Positions 5,309 through 6,076 of a stretch of DNA of 6,076 nt are shown piece by piece. Within the stretch, counting starts at the first letter, position 1, and each line of letters opens with the position of its first letter. Origin of the DNA: Gammaproteobacteria bacterium. GTDB lineage: Bacteria; Pseudomonadota; Gammaproteobacteria; S012-40. A model generated the notes under the pieces. That model had not been told where the DNA came from, did no database searches, and saw nothing but the letters and a program-made list of their open reading frames with translations. The translations under genes were made by a program, and so were the position numbers. Location: positions 1-6,076 of the forward strand of contig JAOUGF010000149.1 of the NCBI GenBank assembly GCA_029857925.1. The letters are read 5' to 3'.

Positions 5309-5986
5309 ATGGGTCACAAAGTACATCCGACAGGTTTCCGTTTAGGTATCACCACCGAGTGGACCTCACGTTGGTATGCCGACAGCAAGCATTTTCCGCT
5401 TTACCTGATGACGGATTTGAAAGTGCGCCAATTCCTGAAAAAGAAATTGGAGAGCGCGTCGGTCAGCCGCATTCAAATCGAACGTCCGGCGCGGAATGCG
5501 CGGATCACGATTTATACTGCGCGCCCCGGCATTGTCATCGGTAAAAAGGGTGAGGACATCGAGACCCTGCGCAATGAAGTGTCCAAGATGATGGGCATTC
5601 CGGTGCATATCAATGTCGAAGAAATCCGCAAGCCTGAATTGGATGCCCAATTGGTTGCGGAGAGTGTGGCCCAGCAATTGGAGAAACGTATCATGTTCCG
5701 CCGCGCGATGAAGCGCGCCGTGCAGAACGCGATGCGCATCGGTGCCCAAGGCATCAAGATCAATGTCGCAGGTCGCTTAAACGGCGCCGAAATCGCGCGT
5801 ACGGAATGGTATCGCGAAGGTCGCGTGCCACTACACACGCTGCGTGCGGATATCGACTACGGGTTTGCTGAAGCGCATACAACGTACGGTGTTATCGGTG
5901 TCAAGGTTTGGATCTTCAAGGGCGAGGTCTTTGCTGATCGTGTAGCGGGCAGCGATGCCGCCGCAGAAAAGACAGCGGCCGCCTAA
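5309..5986 (+). CDS. rpsC: 30S ribosomal protein S3
   Basis: S3 forms part of the mRNA entry channel of the 30S head and contributes to the ribosomal helicase with S4 and S5. The 225 residues are slightly shorter than E. coli (233). The N-terminal MGHKVHPTGFRLGI is typical. The KH type II domain carries the GKKG loop at 78-81 inside ARPGIVIGKKGEDIE. KPELDAQLVAESVAQQLE follows at 108-125, then MFRRAMKRAVQNAMR from 129, in which Arg131, Arg132 and Lys135 match the E. coli residues linked to helicase activity. The C-terminal domain holds GRLNGAEIARTEWYREGRVPLHTLRADIDY and TTYGVIGVKVWIFKGE. The tail is short, alanine-rich and acidic to neutral (AAAEKTAAA), lacking the lysine- and arginine-rich end of E. 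coli S3. GAGGA at 5299-5303 lies 5 bases before the ATG. Stop TAA. Confidence 0.99.
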   Translation: MGHKVHPTGFRLGITTEWTSRWYADSKHFPLYLMTDLKVRQFLKKKLESASVSRIQIERPARNARITIYTARPGIVIGKKGEDIETLRNEVSKMMGIPVHINVEEIRKPELDAQLVAESVAQQLEKRIMFRRAMKRAVQNAMRIGAQGIKINVAGRLNGAEIARTEWYREGRVPLHTLRADIDYGFAEAHTTYGVIGVKVWIFKGEVFADRVAGSDAAAEKTAAA

Positions 5987-6003
5987 AGGGGAGTTGACGA
6001 AAC

Positions 6004-6076
6004 ATGTTGCAACCAAAACGTACTAAATTTCGCAAGGTTCACAAGGGCCGTAACCGCGGTCTGGCCACGACCGGCG
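6004..6076 (+). CDS. rplP: 50S ribosomal protein L16, N-terminal part (3' end outside window)
   Basis: L16 binds between the A-site tRNA elbow and the central protuberance and is a late 50S assembly protein. Only 24 complete codons are visible before the window ends. They read MLQPKRTKFRKVHKGRNRGL and then ATTG, almost identical to the conserved L16 N-terminus (E. coli has Met for Val at position 12). The ATG follows AAGGGGAG (5986-5993), with 10 bases between the GGAG and the ATG. The gene begins 17 bases after rpsC, the usual order. The functional core and the arginine hydroxylated in E. coli are outside the window. The next genes are expected to be rpmC and rpsQ, but this is inference from other operons. 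Confidence 0.97.
   Translation, partial: MLQPKRTKFRKVHKGRNRGLATTG

Noticed and set aside
4918..5310. Minus-strand frame of 130 codons opposite rplV
   Set aside because: It spans the whole of rplV and both its junctions on the opposite strand. It looks like a shadow of the L22 codons, not a gene.
1..6076. Mobile element, CRISPR array, tRNA or inserted accessory gene
   Set aside because: No long repeats, transposase-like frames, spaced repeat arrays or cloverleaf sequences were seen. Every gap beyond 45 bases is accounted for by the rpsJ-rplC regulatory region.

Overview
This window is a stretch of core translation genes from a proteobacterium. It holds the end of the str operon (fusA, tuf) joined directly to the S10 ribosomal-protein operon (rpsJ, rplC, rplD, rplW, rplB, rpsS, rplV, rpsC, rplP). 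All genes lie on the + strand. Protein lengths and sequences follow the E. coli families closely. EF-Tu, L3 and EF-G details (a QVLCKPGS stretch in EF-Tu, GSIGQRQSPG in L3, RGIVQGMDD in EF-G) suggest a gammaproteobacterium outside the Enterobacterales, or a lineage near the gamma/beta split. This placement comes from remembered family sequences, not from a search.

Layout: bases 1-529 encode the last quarter of elongation factor G. A 45-base gap with a good ribosome binding site leads to tuf (575-1765, GTG start). rpsJ begins 5 bases after the tuf stop and has no convincing ribosome binding site of its own. Next comes the only sizeable non-coding stretch (2083-2227, 145 bases). It holds a GC-rich hairpin, a strong candidate sigma-70 promoter with a perfect TATAAT and a GC-rich discriminator, and a leader of about 68 bases that can fold in alternative ways. 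From rplC onward the genes are packed with gaps of 10-24 bases, and rplD and rplW overlap by 4. rplP is cut by the window end after 24 codons.

Working together: EF-Tu delivers aminoacyl-tRNA and EF-G drives translocation. S10, S19 and S3 build the 30S head. L3, L4, L23, L2, L22 and L16 build the 50S core, exit tunnel and peptidyl-transferase surroundings. The layout implies one transcript arriving from str that includes rpsJ, and a second start between rpsJ and rplC that boosts the rest. E. coli differs, with the S10 promoter and L4-responsive leader upstream of rpsJ.

No mobile element, CRISPR array, tRNA, rRNA or unknown gene is visible. I do not see an undescribed system here. The parts worth a second look are the rpsJ-rplC regulatory region, the apparently coupled start of rpsJ, and one substitution in the tunnel loop of L4.
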